Below are positions 1-9,001 of a stretch of DNA of 64,000 nucleotides, piece by piece. Below the pieces are notes generated by a model. It was not told where the DNA came from. It ran no database searches and saw only the letters and a list, made by a program, of their open reading frames with translations. Position 1 is the first letter of the stretch; each line of letters begins with the position of its first letter. The position numbers were made by a program, and so were the translations under genes. The stretch lies in assembly GCF_024172095.1 (NCBI RefSeq), contig NZ_JAMZDX010000008.1:372001-436000 (forward strand), given 5' to 3'. Source of the stretch: Kitasatospora cinereorecta. GTDB lineage: Bacteria > Actinomycetota > Actinomycetes > Streptomycetales > Streptomycetaceae.

Positions 1-417
1 CGGGACGGCTCCACCACGGTGGTCAAGGAGGCCGCCGCCACGCTCGCCCCCAGTGCCACCCAACTGCCTGCCGACCTGCTGTGGGACATGCTCACCGACC
101 CGCAGCGGCCGGCCGTCCGACGGGCCGGCTACCGGTTGTTGAGCCGGCACGACCGTCTCACCGCGCTCCGCGCCGCCCTCGTCGTGAGTGGCGACACCCA
201 CCCCCGACTCGCTGCCCAGGGCAAGAACGACGCCACCACCCAGATCCGCAACCTGGCCCCGCACCCCTGGCGCACCCGCCCGGTCCCGTCCCTCGACGCC
301 AGCCCCGCACAGGCCGCCGAACTGCTCGCCCTGGCGGAGCAGCGGCGTACCGAGCTCACCGAGGACGTGGTCCGACTGCTGCGTGACGCGCTTCGTCCGG
401 GGCCCGGCAACCGGTAG
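1..417 (+). CDS. C-terminal part of a HEAT-like protein (5' end outside window)
   Basis: The reading frame is open from base 1, so the true start lies upstream of the window; a GTG at 19 is only the first internal candidate. The visible 138 or so residues are helical, with Leu/Ala-rich segments such as LLWDMLTDP and VRRAGYRLL that recall HEAT-type alpha-solenoid repeats. The end is Arg/Glu-rich (RRTELTEDVVRLLRDALR). No catalytic motif is visible. Such scaffolds usually mediate protein contacts, but its role here is unknown. It is followed by a 314-bp gap, so it is probably the last gene of its unit. Confidence 0.6.
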   Translation, partial: RDGSTTVVKEAAATLAPSATQLPADLLWDMLTDPQRPAVRRAGYRLLSRHDRLTALRAALVVSGDTHPRLAAQGKNDATTQIRNLAPHPWRTRPVPSLDASPAQAAELLALAEQRRTELTEDVVRLLRDALRPGPGNR

Positions 418-731
418 CCAAGTCGCAGGCAGGGGCACCTCGTGCGGCTCGCTCGTGTTCGGCGTGTGGGTTTCACCGGGTTCGGCGCAGGCGTTCACTC
501 CCTGGCGCCATCGGCCGCTCTGTTACGGCCGGTCACAAGCCCTCCACAGGCGGGCCCTGGCGCACGGCCTGCCTGGGATCCCTGTCCGTTACCCCTCGGT
601 CCACGACCGTCCGACCGTCACCCGATCGGTGGCCGCTCTGAAAATGCTCAGTGCTTGGCCCCTTTTCTTTCGGGCTCCCAGAGTGGACGGGTGTAGCATT
701 TGGTTACGTCGTACTGATTGGGGGTTGAATC
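418..731 (+). promoter_or_regulatory. Intergenic region, probable promoter of the tap-tpg transcription unit
   Basis: No gene is seen in these 314 bases. They precede three tightly packed plus-strand genes ending with tpg. A -10-like TAGCAT is at 694-699, and a G-run upstream of GTG 732 can serve as ribosome site. I see no convincing -35 box and no strong hairpin, so the promoter assignment rests mainly on position. Confidence 0.35.
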
Positions 732-1370
732 GTGAGGATCAGCATCGGCGGCGATCACGTCGAGGTGCCCGATGGCCTGGGCCGGGCGCTGCTCGCGGCG
801 CTGCGGGAGGAGCGGTTGGTGGAGCCGCCGCAGGTTGCTGGCTTCGACGACCTGGTCGACCTGGTCGCGAGCCTCAGCCGGCTCATCCAGCACCTGACGG
901 TGTTCAAGGAGGTGGCAATCTCCCGTGCAGACGCCGCCGGCGCCTACTCGAACCGCCGAGCCCTGGCCCTCGCGGCCGCGATGTCCGCTTCCCAGCTCGG
1001 CCGGGTCCTCGAAGGACATGGACTGCCGAAGGATCGCCGCAGCGGCGGCGTGAACCTGGTCGTCGCGTTCCGCGCCGCCGACGACGGGGTCCTGCACCTG
1101 GCCGCCGAGGCGGACGTGGCCGGCCTGCCCGAGTTCACCCTGCCGTTCACCCCCACGCAGACTACGGCGGAGCGGACGGAGTTCTCGGGGCGGGAGCTGA
1201 CCTTCTACTACCGCCCGCAGGTCTCGATCGCCGCGGCCGACCTCGGGCGCAGCGCCGGTTACACCCTGCGCGACGCCGAGCACGGACTGATCGCCTGCGT
1301 CACCGAGGACGTTTTCGACGCCCTGTTCGGCGACCCGCGTCTCGACCCGACCCGACCCAACGGACGCTGA
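732..1370 (+). CDS. Unknown protein upstream of tap
   Basis: This 212-residue protein starts at GTG 732 after a G-rich ribosome site (GGGGG about 9 bases upstream) and ends 13 bases before tap, so the two are probably co-transcribed. I do not recognise the family. The N-terminal half is helical and acidic (GRALLAALREERLVEPP, DLVDLVASLSRLIQHL). The C-terminal half has alternating hydrophobic beta-like segments and ends in a Pro/Arg-rich tail. No membrane segment or signal peptide is present. Its place directly in front of the telomere genes suggests a role in linear-replicon maintenance, but that is inference from position only. Confidence 0.75.
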   Translation: MRISIGGDHVEVPDGLGRALLAALREERLVEPPQVAGFDDLVDLVASLSRLIQHLTVFKEVAISRADAAGAYSNRRALALAAAMSASQLGRVLEGHGLPKDRRSGGVNLVVAFRAADDGVLHLAAEADVAGLPEFTLPFTPTQTTAERTEFSGRELTFYYRPQVSIAAADLGRSAGYTLRDAEHGLIACVTEDVFDALFGDPRLDPTRPNGR

Positions 1371-1383
1371 GGAGCAGCCCCCG

Positions 1384-3840
1384 ATGTCCGACGAGCTGTT
1401 CGACTCCGTCGACGCGCTGCTCGCCGCGGTGAGCAGCGGTCTGCCGCTGCCGGCGGAGCGCAGGCGGCTGCGCCTGGCGGCCGGGCTGACGCCCGCGCAG
1501 GTTGCTGCGGCCCTGCGGGTGAACTCGGCCCTGGTCCTGGGCTGGGAGGACGGCAGCGCCGTCCCGGGCCCGGACATCGCTCCGGCGTACACGCGCCTGC
1601 TGGAGGGCCTGGCAGCGCGCTTCCCCGCCCCCGAGCAGCAGCCCGCCGCCCCGGTCGCACCGCAGCCGCAGACGCACGCCCAGGCCCCGGCGACCGCCCA
1701 GCACGCCACCGACGCGCCCGCCGTCCCGGTGCTCGACCAGAACCCGGACGGCTCGCTGCTGATGGCCGCCGCGGCGCCGTGCGTGCAGTGCGGCCAGCCC
1801 TCCGTTTACCGCGCCCAGGGCCGCCCGATGCACCTCGGCGGGTTCTGCCGCCCCGCCACCCCGGCTACCGAGCCGGCCGTCGAAGCCACCCAGCAGCCGA
1901 CTGTGGCCCCGGCCCCGGCCGAGCAGCCCCCGGCCACGCCAGCACCCGCTGCTGCTCCCGTCGCCTCCGAGCCGGTCCGGCCCGCACCCACCGCCACGCC
2001 GGCCCCGGCGGGCAGGACGCGCCCGGCGACGGCCCGCCCCGCTGCCCGCCCGGCTGCCCCGCGGCCTGCCGGTCCGGCCGCCCCGGCTGCTGCTTCCCGG
2101 TGGTGGCCGGTGGTCGCGCTGGGCGCCGTCGACGGTGGTTGGGTGCTGGACGTCCCGCAGATCCCGGCCCCGGCCGGGACCAAGCTGGGCGACTGGTTCG
2201 CGTGGCTGGGTACCGGGCTTCCGCTGCGCGTCGAGCGGGCCCACCCCTTGGGGCGTGGTGGCGACGGCACGGTCTGCCTGACCGCGGCCGCGCTCAAGCA
2301 GCTCGGCCTGCCCGCCGCCCTGCCGGGCACGGAGAAGGCCCTGACCTCGCTGCAGGCAAAGATGGCGAAGGCCGCGGCCAGCGTCGGCATGGAGCTGAGC
2401 GACCACATCGGCCCGGCCTTCCACGTCTTCCGCCGCACCGGGTCGGCCGGCGGCCCGAAGACCTCGGTCCGGGTCACCATCGCGCCGTGGCTCGGGCAGG
2501 GCGATGCCCGCCAGCAGGCCACCAGCGCCCTGGCGGGCCCGCTCGCCACCGCCCCCGACGGGACCAAGGACGGGGCCACCTTTGCCCGCCGCTTCCGTGC
2601 CTTCACCACCGACCTCGGCGTCGCCCCCGGCGCCACCACCGCCTCCACCGCGATGCTGCTCCTGGACGCGGTGCGCCCGCGCATGGAGTGGGTCAAGGAC
2701 GAGGCAACCGGCGAGTGGTCCTCCCACCTGCGTGATGGCGCGCTCCCGACGGGGGACCTGTGCGTTGCGCCGGCCGCCGGCGCCCGCCACCCGCTCACCC
2801 GCGAACTCCTCAGCAAGGGCGAGGCGGTGTGCGAGGAGGAGGACTACAAGTGGTGGGCCCGCGAGCTCACCGAGCAGGAGTCCGTCCGCCCGTGGGCGGT
2901 CGCGGTCGACGTCTGCGCGTCCTACCTGTCCGTCACCGACTCCCTGCGCCTGCCCATCGGCCCGCTCGAGCACGCGCGGAACCCGGCGTGGGACGGCGGC
3001 AAGAGCGGCGGCCTCTGGTGGTGCGACTTCACCAGCACCCCGGTGGACGAGCTGCTGCCCCACCCGGCCACCTTCCACGGCCAGCCGCCCACCGGCCCGG
3101 GCTGGTACGCCACCCCGACCGTCGCCTACATGGCCACCACCTACGGCTTCGACCCGGCCACCATCACCGACGCCTACCTGTCGACCCACACCGTTCCGCT
3201 GCTCAAGGAGTGGACCGGCCGGATCCGTGGCGGCTACAAGCGCGCCTACGCCGACCTCGGCCTGACCGACGGCCAGGCCCCGGCCGAGTTCCTGGCCGCC
3301 TACGCCGTCCACAAGGACGTCGGCCAGGACGAGGTCCGCGCGGACGCCCTGGTCCTCGCGGGGCTGTACAAGAACATCTACAAGGGCGGCATCGGGAAGT
3401 GGGCCGACTCCGCCCGCCACCTGGACGACGAGACGTGGCTGGAGAAGATCGCCGCGTCCTGGTCCTACCGCCCGGAGATCCGCTTCCACATCATCGCCGC
3501 CGCCCGCACCGCCGCCCACCGCCGCCTCCGCAAAACCTGGCAGCTCACCGGCCGCGCCCCCTTCGCCGTCAACGTCGACTCCTACCTCTACGCCACCGAC
3601 GCCCCCACCCCGCTCGAGCTCCTGCCCGTGAAGGACGACGGCACCCCCGTCCCCGGCGCGCTGCGCCTGGGCATCGCCCCGGGCAGCCACAAGCACGAGT
3701 CCTCGATCCCGCTGCAGGCCGCCCTCGAGGCGATGGAGCGCCGGGAGCACCCCTCCAAGCTGGTCCACCACTACACCACCGACGGCACCGCGCTCCGGCA
3801 GGAGCAGGCCGGCACCGACATTGAGGAAGGCGGGAACTGA
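1384..3840 (+). CDS. tap: Telomere-associated protein Tap
   Basis: Tap binds the single-stranded 3' telomere overhang of Streptomyces linear replicons and recruits the terminal protein for end patching. This 818-residue copy starts ELFDSVDALL, and an HTH-like stretch at about residues 27-60 includes LTPAQVAAALRVNSALVLGW, matching the N-terminal layout I know for Tap. Next come a Cys pair (CVQC, near residue 133), a long Ala/Pro linker to about residue 240, and a large C-terminal region without familiar catalytic motifs. ATG 1384 follows GAGGAG. Its stop overlaps the start of tpg by one base, as in the classical tap-tpg operon. It is somewhat longer than the roughly 740 residues I recall for the S. 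coelicolor protein, mostly through the linker. Confidence 0.9.
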   Translation: MSDELFDSVDALLAAVSSGLPLPAERRRLRLAAGLTPAQVAAALRVNSALVLGWEDGSAVPGPDIAPAYTRLLEGLAARFPAPEQQPAAPVAPQPQTHAQAPATAQHATDAPAVPVLDQNPDGSLLMAAAAPCVQCGQPSVYRAQGRPMHLGGFCRPATPATEPAVEATQQPTVAPAPAEQPPATPAPAAAPVASEPVRPAPTATPAPAGRTRPATARPAARPAAPRPAGPAAPAAASRWWPVVALGAVDGGWVLDVPQIPAPAGTKLGDWFAWLGTGLPLRVERAHPLGRGGDGTVCLTAAALKQLGLPAALPGTEKALTSLQAKMAKAAASVGMELSDHIGPAFHVFRRTGSAGGPKTSVRVTIAPWLGQGDARQQATSALAGPLATAPDGTKDGATFARRFRAFTTDLGVAPGATTASTAMLLLDAVRPRMEWVKDEATGEWSSHLRDGALPTGDLCVAPAAGARHPLTRELLSKGEAVCEEEDYKWWARELTEQESVRPWAVAVDVCASYLSVTDSLRLPIGPLEHARNPAWDGGKSGGLWWCDFTSTPVDELLPHPATFHGQPPTGPGWYATPTVAYMATTYGFDPATITDAYLSTHTVPLLKEWTGRIRGGYKRAYADLGLTDGQAPAEFLAAYAVHKDVGQDEVRADALVLAGLYKNIYKGGIGKWADSARHLDDETWLEKIAASWSYRPEIRFHIIAAARTAAHRRLRKTWQLTGRAPFAVNVDSYLYATDAPTPLELLPVKDDGTPVPGALRLGIAPGSHKHESSIPLQAALEAMERREHPSKLVHHYTTDGTALRQEQAGTDIEEGGN

Positions 3841-4388
3841 TGGCGGGCAAGGGGCTGTTCGGCCGGGTGCGCGAGGCGCTGTTCCCCTCGAGGAAGGCGC
3901 CGGTGCAGTCCACGACGCAGGCCGGCCAGGTTCGGGAGCGCAAGTACGGCGGGAACACCAAAGCCATGGCAGCCGCCTACGGTGTCGCGCCCCGCACGGT
4001 GCTCCGCTGGATCGACGGCACCCGTCACCCCAAGGGAGAGGACGCCGAGCGGCTGCAGCGCGAGGCGGTCGACGTGCAGACCACCGAGCGGGGCCGGGAG
4101 CGCAAGGCCAAGCAGCTCGCCCAGCGCGGCACGGTCTCCGGGATCGGGGCCCGGGTCGGCCGCGCCGTGAGCTTCGAGATCCGCGGCTCGGACGCCGTCC
4201 GGGCCCGCGACATCCACCTGAACCTGACGGGCGAGCAGGCCGCCGCCCTGGCCCTCGCCGAGAACGAGGACGAGGTGCGGCAGATCGTCGGCCAGGCCCT
4301 CGCGAACTACTTCAACGGAGGCGCCGGCTATGGAGGGTTCTCGGCCGACGACTTCGACTTCGACCCCAACGACTTCGACCTGAGCTGA
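3840..4388 (+). CDS. tpg: Telomere terminal protein Tpg
   Basis: Tpg is the protein covalently attached to the 5' ends of Streptomyces linear chromosomes and plasmids, where it primes fill-in of the terminal gap. The 182-residue length fits the family (about 184). An HTH-like segment at roughly residues 35-65 (TKAMAAAYGVAPRTVLRWIDG) is followed by a basic middle (GRERKAKQLAQR) and a very acidic Asp/Phe-rich tail (DDFDFDPNDFDLS), all typical. Its ATG shares a base with the tap stop, so translation is coupled. The priming residue cannot be assigned from sequence alone. With tap, it shows that this replicon is linear. Confidence 0.92.
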   Translation: MAGKGLFGRVREALFPSRKAPVQSTTQAGQVRERKYGGNTKAMAAAYGVAPRTVLRWIDGTRHPKGEDAERLQREAVDVQTTERGRERKAKQLAQRGTVSGIGARVGRAVSFEIRGSDAVRARDIHLNLTGEQAAALALAENEDEVRQIVGQALANYFNGGAGYGGFSADDFDFDPNDFDLS

Positions 4389-4397
4389 TTACCACTC

Positions 4398-5524
4398 TGT
4401 GACTGAGCACTTCACTTGGCGGATGAGCAGTTGAGGTGGCGAGTTGAGCTTGCGGCGTCGACAAGATGCGATGTGCCGGGTCGGCACCCGGCTGAGGCTG
4501 CCGACACCGGCCGCCGCACCCGGTGAGCGCGTGCTCGTGTCGCCTTGGGTTCAACACCTGCACAGGTCGCGGTACCGTTCCCAACGTGCCCCGCGAGCAG
4601 CGTGAAGTGTCGCGTTCAGCTGGGGCACTGGCAGGCCCTGGCGGTCCGGCCAAGGACACGTGCGGCACGAGGAGGGAAGGTGTCAGTTTCATGATCGGCC
4701 CTACCGCCCCACGCGAACGGCGGATCACTCGCCCCGATGTGATCCTGCATGGGGAGGAGGTCGGCGCCGGAGCGACCTTCCTGCTCCTTCACGCCGGTGG
4801 CGAACGCCGTCAGGTGTGGGGGCCGGTCAGCGAGGTCCTCGTCGATGCCGGGTACCGGTGCGTGGCCTTCGACCAGCGAGGCCACGGCGACAGCGAGGGC
4901 ACTGCTCGGACACTGTCCGCGTGCGCGGACGACATCACCGCGATGGTGCACGCCGAGCCACCGGCAAGCGTGCTCGTCGGTGCCTCACTCGGTGGGCTCG
5001 CCGCCATCGCCGCCCTCACGGATCCGGCAGTGCGAGCCAAGGTGGCAGGGCTGGTGCTGGTCGACGTCGTACCCTGCCTCGAACCCTCCAGGGTCCGCCG
5101 CTTCCTCGCCTCTGTCAGCCTGTCCGGCGCCCACACCGAGCTCGTCGAGGACATCCTCGCCCAGGTTCCACTGCTACGGCAGGTCACCGCGGAACTCGAC
5201 CTGCCCGTCCTGCTCGTCCACGGCGACAACGGCTCGTCGCTCACCGACGATGACATCGACCAGTTGCTGCGCCTGGCTCCTCACACCACGGTCCGGCCCA
5301 TCCAAGGCGCCGGGCACCTCATTGCTCGCCATCAACCCGTGGCCTTGGCCCAGGCCATCATCGCCACCACCACTGCCTGGCGGTAGGCGCGCCTCCCGGC
5401 GTTTTCGGTACTCCGGTGGAGGAAGGGCGTCGTCGTCGCAGGCGAGGCCGCCGGCCTGGTCGAGTCCGTCGACGACAATGCGCCCGATCAACGCTCAACT
5501 CGCCAAGTGAACCGCTCAGTCACA
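4398..5524. mobile_element. 1.1-kb cassette bounded by 24-bp inverted repeats, no transposase
   Basis: Bases 4398-4421 and the reverse complement of 5501-5524 match at 22 of 24 positions; both begin TGTGACTGAGC and end TTCACTTGGCG. A further motif GGCGAGTTGAGC follows inside both ends (4438-4449 on the left, directly adjoining on the right). The only gene inside is an alpha/beta hydrolase. No transposase is present and I could not find a clear target duplication. The segment sits cleanly between tpg and the helicase. The likeliest reading is a non-autonomous element or mobile insertion cassette moved in trans; the IS family of the ends was not recognised. Confidence 0.6.
4691..5386 (+). CDS. 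Alpha/beta-fold hydrolase
   Basis: A 231-residue soluble hydrolase of the alpha/beta fold, substrate unknown. The oxyanion region is LLLHAGGERRQVW. The nucleophile elbow is GASLGG, with Ser near residue 99. A DQRGHGDS motif typical of the family follows the second strand, and the C-terminal region supplies the acid (VHGDNG) and the His (GAGHLIA). I place the start at ATG 4691, preceded by GGAGGGAAGG; an in-frame extension to 4523 lacks a ribosome site and family similarity. The gene is the sole passenger of the inverted-repeat cassette and is unrelated to its tap-tpg and helicase neighbours, consistent with transfer. Esterase, lactonase or haloperoxidase-like activity are all possible. Confidence 0.8.
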   Translation: MIGPTAPRERRITRPDVILHGEEVGAGATFLLLHAGGERRQVWGPVSEVLVDAGYRCVAFDQRGHGDSEGTARTLSACADDITAMVHAEPPASVLVGASLGGLAAIAALTDPAVRAKVAGLVLVDVVPCLEPSRVRRFLASVSLSGAHTELVEDILAQVPLLRQVTAELDLPVLLVHGDNGSSLTDDDIDQLLRLAPHTTVRPIQGAGHLIARHQPVALAQAIIATTTAWR

Positions 5525-5629
5525 CCCCCATCCATGACCTGGCCCCGGGGAGAGGCCGCCCGCCTCGACCTTTCCACAGCACCGCCCGCCCCGCCCCGCC
5601 GTCTCAGCATCCGAAGGAGAAGCACCGCC

Positions 5630-7987
5630 GTGGAGACCACCACAGCCCCTGAGGCCGACGTGCCGGCCGCGTTCCGGACTGAAGCCGCTCAGCCGGTCCC
5701 GGTGCAGCCGTCCGCGGCCCTCAACCCGCTGCCGCTGCACTGGTTCCAGAAGGACGCGGTGGCGGCCGCGGTGCGTGAGGTGAAGGACGGCGGCCGCGCG
5801 ACGGTCGTCGCGGCGACCGGCTCGGGCAAGACGCTGATCGCCGCCGGGTGCGCCCGGCGCCTGGCGGCCCGTGGTCGGGTTTTGGTGCTGGTGCCGACGA
5901 TCGAGTTGTTGGAGCAGACCGCCGAGGCCTGGTCCCTCAAGGGCGGGCGCCGGGGCCTGGCGGTGGCGGCGTGCTCGCGGGAGGAGGCGCTGGAGAGCGC
6001 GGAGGCCGGCGGGCGCGTCCACGCCCAGGTGACCACGCAGGCCCCGCGGATCGCCGACCTGGTCGCCAAGGAGAAGGCGGGCGAGCCGGTCACCGTGTAC
6101 GCCACCTACGCGAGCCTGGAGCGGATCGTCCAGGCCCACCGCGACTTCGGCCTGCCGGCCTGGGACCTGGTCGTCATCGACGAGGCGCACCGCACCGCCG
6201 GCGCGGAGGGCAAGGCGTGGGCCGCGGTCCACGACGACACCCGGGTCCCGGCGAAGCGCCGCCTGTACTTCACCGCGACCCCGCGGATTGCCGACGACCG
6301 GGGCGCGAGGGACGGCCTGGCCGACCTCGCCGACGCCGACAGTGAGGCCGCGGAGAAGCTGCCCGCGCTCTGTTCCATGACGGACACCCGGATCTACGGC
6401 AAAACCGTGTTCACCTGGACCCTCGGACAGGGCATCGAGCACGGCTACCTCGCCGACTACCGCGTCCTGGTCCCGGTCGTCACCGACGAGGACCTGCGCG
6501 ACCTCCTCAACCTCCCCGCCGTCGCCGACCTCCGCTCCCAGCGATCCAACGAGGAACTGCTGCGCCTGGCCCTGCAGATCGCGGTGCTCCGCGCGGTCGC
6601 GGACCTGGAACTGCGCCGGGTCATCACCTTCCACTCCCGGGTGGCCGCCGCGCGGGAGTTCGCGAACACCCTGCTGGACGCCTCCCAGCTGCTGCCGGAC
6701 GCGGACCGGCCGGAGCGGATCTGGGCGAAGGCGATGGCCGGCACCGACCGGCTGCGCGACCGCCGCCAGGCCTTCGCCGAGTTCAAGGCCCACACCGGCG
6801 AGGACGGCGAGGAGTGCGGCATCCTCTGCAACGCCCGCCTCCTGTCGGAGGGCATCGACGTGGCCGCCGTGGACGCCATCTGCTTCGCGGACCCGAAGTC
6901 GAGCGTCATCGACATCGTGCAGGCCGTCGGCCGCGCGCTGCGCCAGTCCTACCGGCAGGGCAAGGTCTCCTGGGTCATCATCCCCGTCTACCTGCCCACC
7001 CCGGAGGTCGGCGATGACACCCGCACCGCCGACCCGGCCAAGATCCACGACGCCGGCGAGGCTGTGAAGGCCGAAGCGGACGCGGAGATCGAGGCCTCCT
7101 CCTTCCGCACCATCTGGCGGGTCCTGCGCGCCCTGGCTGCGCACGACGCCCGCGTCGTCGGCCGGATCACCGAACTGCGCGCAGGCCGCTCCCAGGCCGC
7201 CCAGCACACCACCACGACCGAGGCTTCCGAGGAGGGCGCCGAGCCCGCCGGCGTGGGCGAGCAGGCGCCTGCCGTCGTGGAGTCGCCGATCGAGTGGCTG
7301 CGGATCAACGCCCGCGCCCACGCGGCGCAGATCCTGCAGACGGTGAAGCTGCGGGCGTTCAACCCGCGGGCGGTCGAGTGGCAGCGGATGCACGCCGTCG
7401 CCGCCAGGTTCCACATCGAGCACGGCCACCTCGACCCCACCGATCGCGACAAGCACGCCGAGCTGATTTCCTGGCTGGCCCGCCAGCGCCACCTCAACGG
7501 CCAGGGCCTGCTCGATGCGGCCCGCGTCTCGGAGCTGGACGCGCTCGGCATGATCTGGTCCAAGAACGCAGGCGCCTGGGAACGCGGCTACGCCTACGCC
7601 GCCGCGTTCCACCGCCAGCACGGGCACCTGGCCATCCCGGCGACCGCGAAGCTGGACGACTACGCGGTGGGCGCGTGGATGCGCCGCCAGCGCAAGGCCG
7701 ACAACCTCACCAAGGACCAGGTCGCCAAGCTCGACGGCCTGGACGAGCTGTGGCGCCTGGAACCGGACTGGAACCGCTCCTACCGCCGCCTGCTCGCCTA
7801 CCTCGCCGCCGGCGGCACCCTCACCGGCCCCGCCAACCGCACCGGCGGTGAGGCAGATCCGACCTTCCGGCCCGGCACCTGGCTGCGCAAGCAGGACAAG
7901 GCCCGCACCGAGGGCAAGCTGACCGAGCAGCAGACTGCGCTCCTGGACGCGCTCCACGGCCACTCCGCCGAGACCGTCACCGGCTAA
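5630..7987 (+). CDS. DEAD/DEAH-box helicase with helicase-associated repeats
   Basis: A superfamily 2 helicase of 785 residues. Walker A is ATGSGKT (about residues 61-67), the DEAH box lies near 184-187, motif III is TATPR, and helicase motifs V/VI are represented by LLSEGIDVAAVD and QAVGRALRQ. After about residue 550 come two or three helicase-associated (HA) repeats with the FHIEHGHL/FHRQHGHL plus W-R-Q-R pattern. GTG 5630 is chosen because AAGGAGA precedes it; an upstream ATG at 5507 would put the N-terminus inside the cassette repeat. HA-domain helicases are frequent on Streptomyces chromosome ends and linear plasmids. Its position next to tap-tpg suggests a role in end replication or transfer, which remains inference. 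Confidence 0.88.
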   Translation: METTTAPEADVPAAFRTEAAQPVPVQPSAALNPLPLHWFQKDAVAAAVREVKDGGRATVVAATGSGKTLIAAGCARRLAARGRVLVLVPTIELLEQTAEAWSLKGGRRGLAVAACSREEALESAEAGGRVHAQVTTQAPRIADLVAKEKAGEPVTVYATYASLERIVQAHRDFGLPAWDLVVIDEAHRTAGAEGKAWAAVHDDTRVPAKRRLYFTATPRIADDRGARDGLADLADADSEAAEKLPALCSMTDTRIYGKTVFTWTLGQGIEHGYLADYRVLVPVVTDEDLRDLLNLPAVADLRSQRSNEELLRLALQIAVLRAVADLELRRVITFHSRVAAAREFANTLLDASQLLPDADRPERIWAKAMAGTDRLRDRRQAFAEFKAHTGEDGEECGILCNARLLSEGIDVAAVDAICFADPKSSVIDIVQAVGRALRQSYRQGKVSWVIIPVYLPTPEVGDDTRTADPAKIHDAGEAVKAEADAEIEASSFRTIWRVLRALAAHDARVVGRITELRAGRSQAAQHTTTTEASEEGAEPAGVGEQAPAVVESPIEWLRINARAHAAQILQTVKLRAFNPRAVEWQRMHAVAARFHIEHGHLDPTDRDKHAELISWLARQRHLNGQGLLDAARVSELDALGMIWSKNAGAWERGYAYAAAFHRQHGHLAIPATAKLDDYAVGAWMRRQRKADNLTKDQVAKLDGLDELWRLEPDWNRSYRRLLAYLAAGGTLTGPANRTGGEADPTFRPGTWLRKQDKARTEGKLTEQQTALLDALHGHSAETVTG

Positions 7988-8006
7988 CCCACACGACACC
8001 GATCCC

Positions 8007-8038
8007 GCCGTCCCGGCCCCGCCTCGGGCCGGGACGGC
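8007..8038 (+). terminator. Hairpin terminator after the helicase
   Basis: A 13-bp perfect GC stem (8007-8019 with 8026-8038) with a 6-base loop begins 20 bases after the helicase stop. There is no T-run, which is usual in this group. Confidence 0.6.
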
Positions 8039-8087
8039 CGCCCGCTCCCCGACCTCCTTCCCAACACCCCGAAGGGACGCAGCTCTC

Positions 8088-8426
8088 ATGACCCGTCCTG
8101 TGCCGATGCTCGGCGACCACCGCACCGATCCCCTCGACGACCCCGCCTACCATGCCCTGGCCCAACGAGCCCACGACGCCTTCGAGATCGCCCTCCACTA
8201 CCAGGACGCCTGCACCCCCGAGGCTCGCCAAGAGGCACTCCACAACGCCCTCGCCACCGCCGCGCCCGGCCTGGTGGCCGCAGCGCTCGTCCGGCTGGCC
8301 GACGATCCCGAACTCGGCCTCACCGGCGAGCAGCGGGAGTATCTGACCGATGTCGCCGCCGGTCTCGACCTGGACACGGTGGAAGACCTGTTCGGCGCGG
8401 GCGGCGACGGGGCCACCGCGCGATGA
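8088..8426 (+). CDS. Unknown small protein
   Basis: A 112-residue protein starting at ATG 8088 after AAGGGA. It is entirely helical in appearance and rich in Ala and acidic residues (PEARQEALHNALATAAPGLVAAALVRLADD). It has no signal, membrane segment or catalytic motif. Its stop overlaps the next start (ATGA), so it heads a three- or four-gene unit running to about 10.26 kb. Function unknown. Confidence 0.7.
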   Translation: MTRPVPMLGDHRTDPLDDPAYHALAQRAHDAFEIALHYQDACTPEARQEALHNALATAAPGLVAAALVRLADDPELGLTGEQREYLTDVAAGLDLDTVEDLFGAGGDGATAR

Positions 8427-8929
8427 CCGACACCACCACCCCAACCACCCCGGCGCCGACAGCGGCCCGGCCGGGTGCCCAGCGCCACCCGGCCGACACC
8501 GGCACCAGCACACCCAGTTCCCCGCGGGTGCTGGTGCTGGACCCCGGCGCACTGGCCGACCCGGCCGAGCGGGAGCAGGCGTTCGTGCAACTGCTCCGCT
8601 ACCAGGCCCAAGTCCTCACCAGCCACGTGCGCCTGGAGGAAGGGGACCGGGTCGAGCTCCTGGAACCCGTGCGCGCGTCGTGGATCGACGAGGACCTGGC
8701 CGACGAGGAGTACTGGGAGGAGGACGCCCGCGTCCACATCAACGTCCCGGCCGGCACCCTCGGCGTCATCACCCGAGTCCGCCGCTACCCGACCCCGTTC
8801 CCGTACGTCGTCGCCTTCGACCGCGGCCCCGAGTGCGGCGTACGCAACCACCAGATCAGCCGCTGCGCCGACCAGTCGCTCACCCCCGCCGCGCCGCCCG
8901 ATCCGGCCCCGGAGCCGTGGAGGCGCTGA
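8423..8929 (+). CDS. Unknown protein, translationally coupled
   Basis: A 168-residue protein whose ATG overlaps the preceding stop by four bases. The first 35 residues are a disordered Thr/Pro/Ala segment. The rest contains an acidic stretch (WIDEDLADEEYWEEDARVHINV) followed by a small beta-rich part (PAGTLGVITRVRRYPTPFPYVVAFDRG) that resembles an SH3-like barrel. I do not recognise a named family. Confidence 0.7.
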   Translation: MTDTTTPTTPAPTAARPGAQRHPADTGTSTPSSPRVLVLDPGALADPAEREQAFVQLLRYQAQVLTSHVRLEEGDRVELLEPVRASWIDEDLADEEYWEEDARVHINVPAGTLGVITRVRRYPTPFPYVVAFDRGPECGVRNHQISRCADQSLTPAAPPDPAPEPWRR

Positions 8930-9001
8930 CCGCCCACCGGCCGCCACCACCTGGTGGCGGCTGCGTTGAACCGCACAGCCGAGAAAAGGGGAGGCACCAA
9001 C

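Noticed and set aside
1300..3771. An 823-codon open frame on the minus strand opposite tap
   Set aside because: It is antisense to a well-recognised gene and has low-complexity Gly/Val/Arg text; long antisense frames are expected at this GC content.
1..4388. A telomere or replication origin near the tap-tpg genes
   Set aside because: No terminal palindromes, iterons or DnaA-box clusters are visible in the window, so only the genes were annotated.
4898..5386. Haloperoxidase or epoxide hydrolase as a specific call for the alpha/beta hydrolase
   Set aside because: Only the general fold and catalytic triad are visible; nothing in the sequence fixes the substrate.
5516..8125. An 869-codon minus-strand frame opposite the helicase
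   Set aside because: Shadow of the helicase gene; no start signal or motif.
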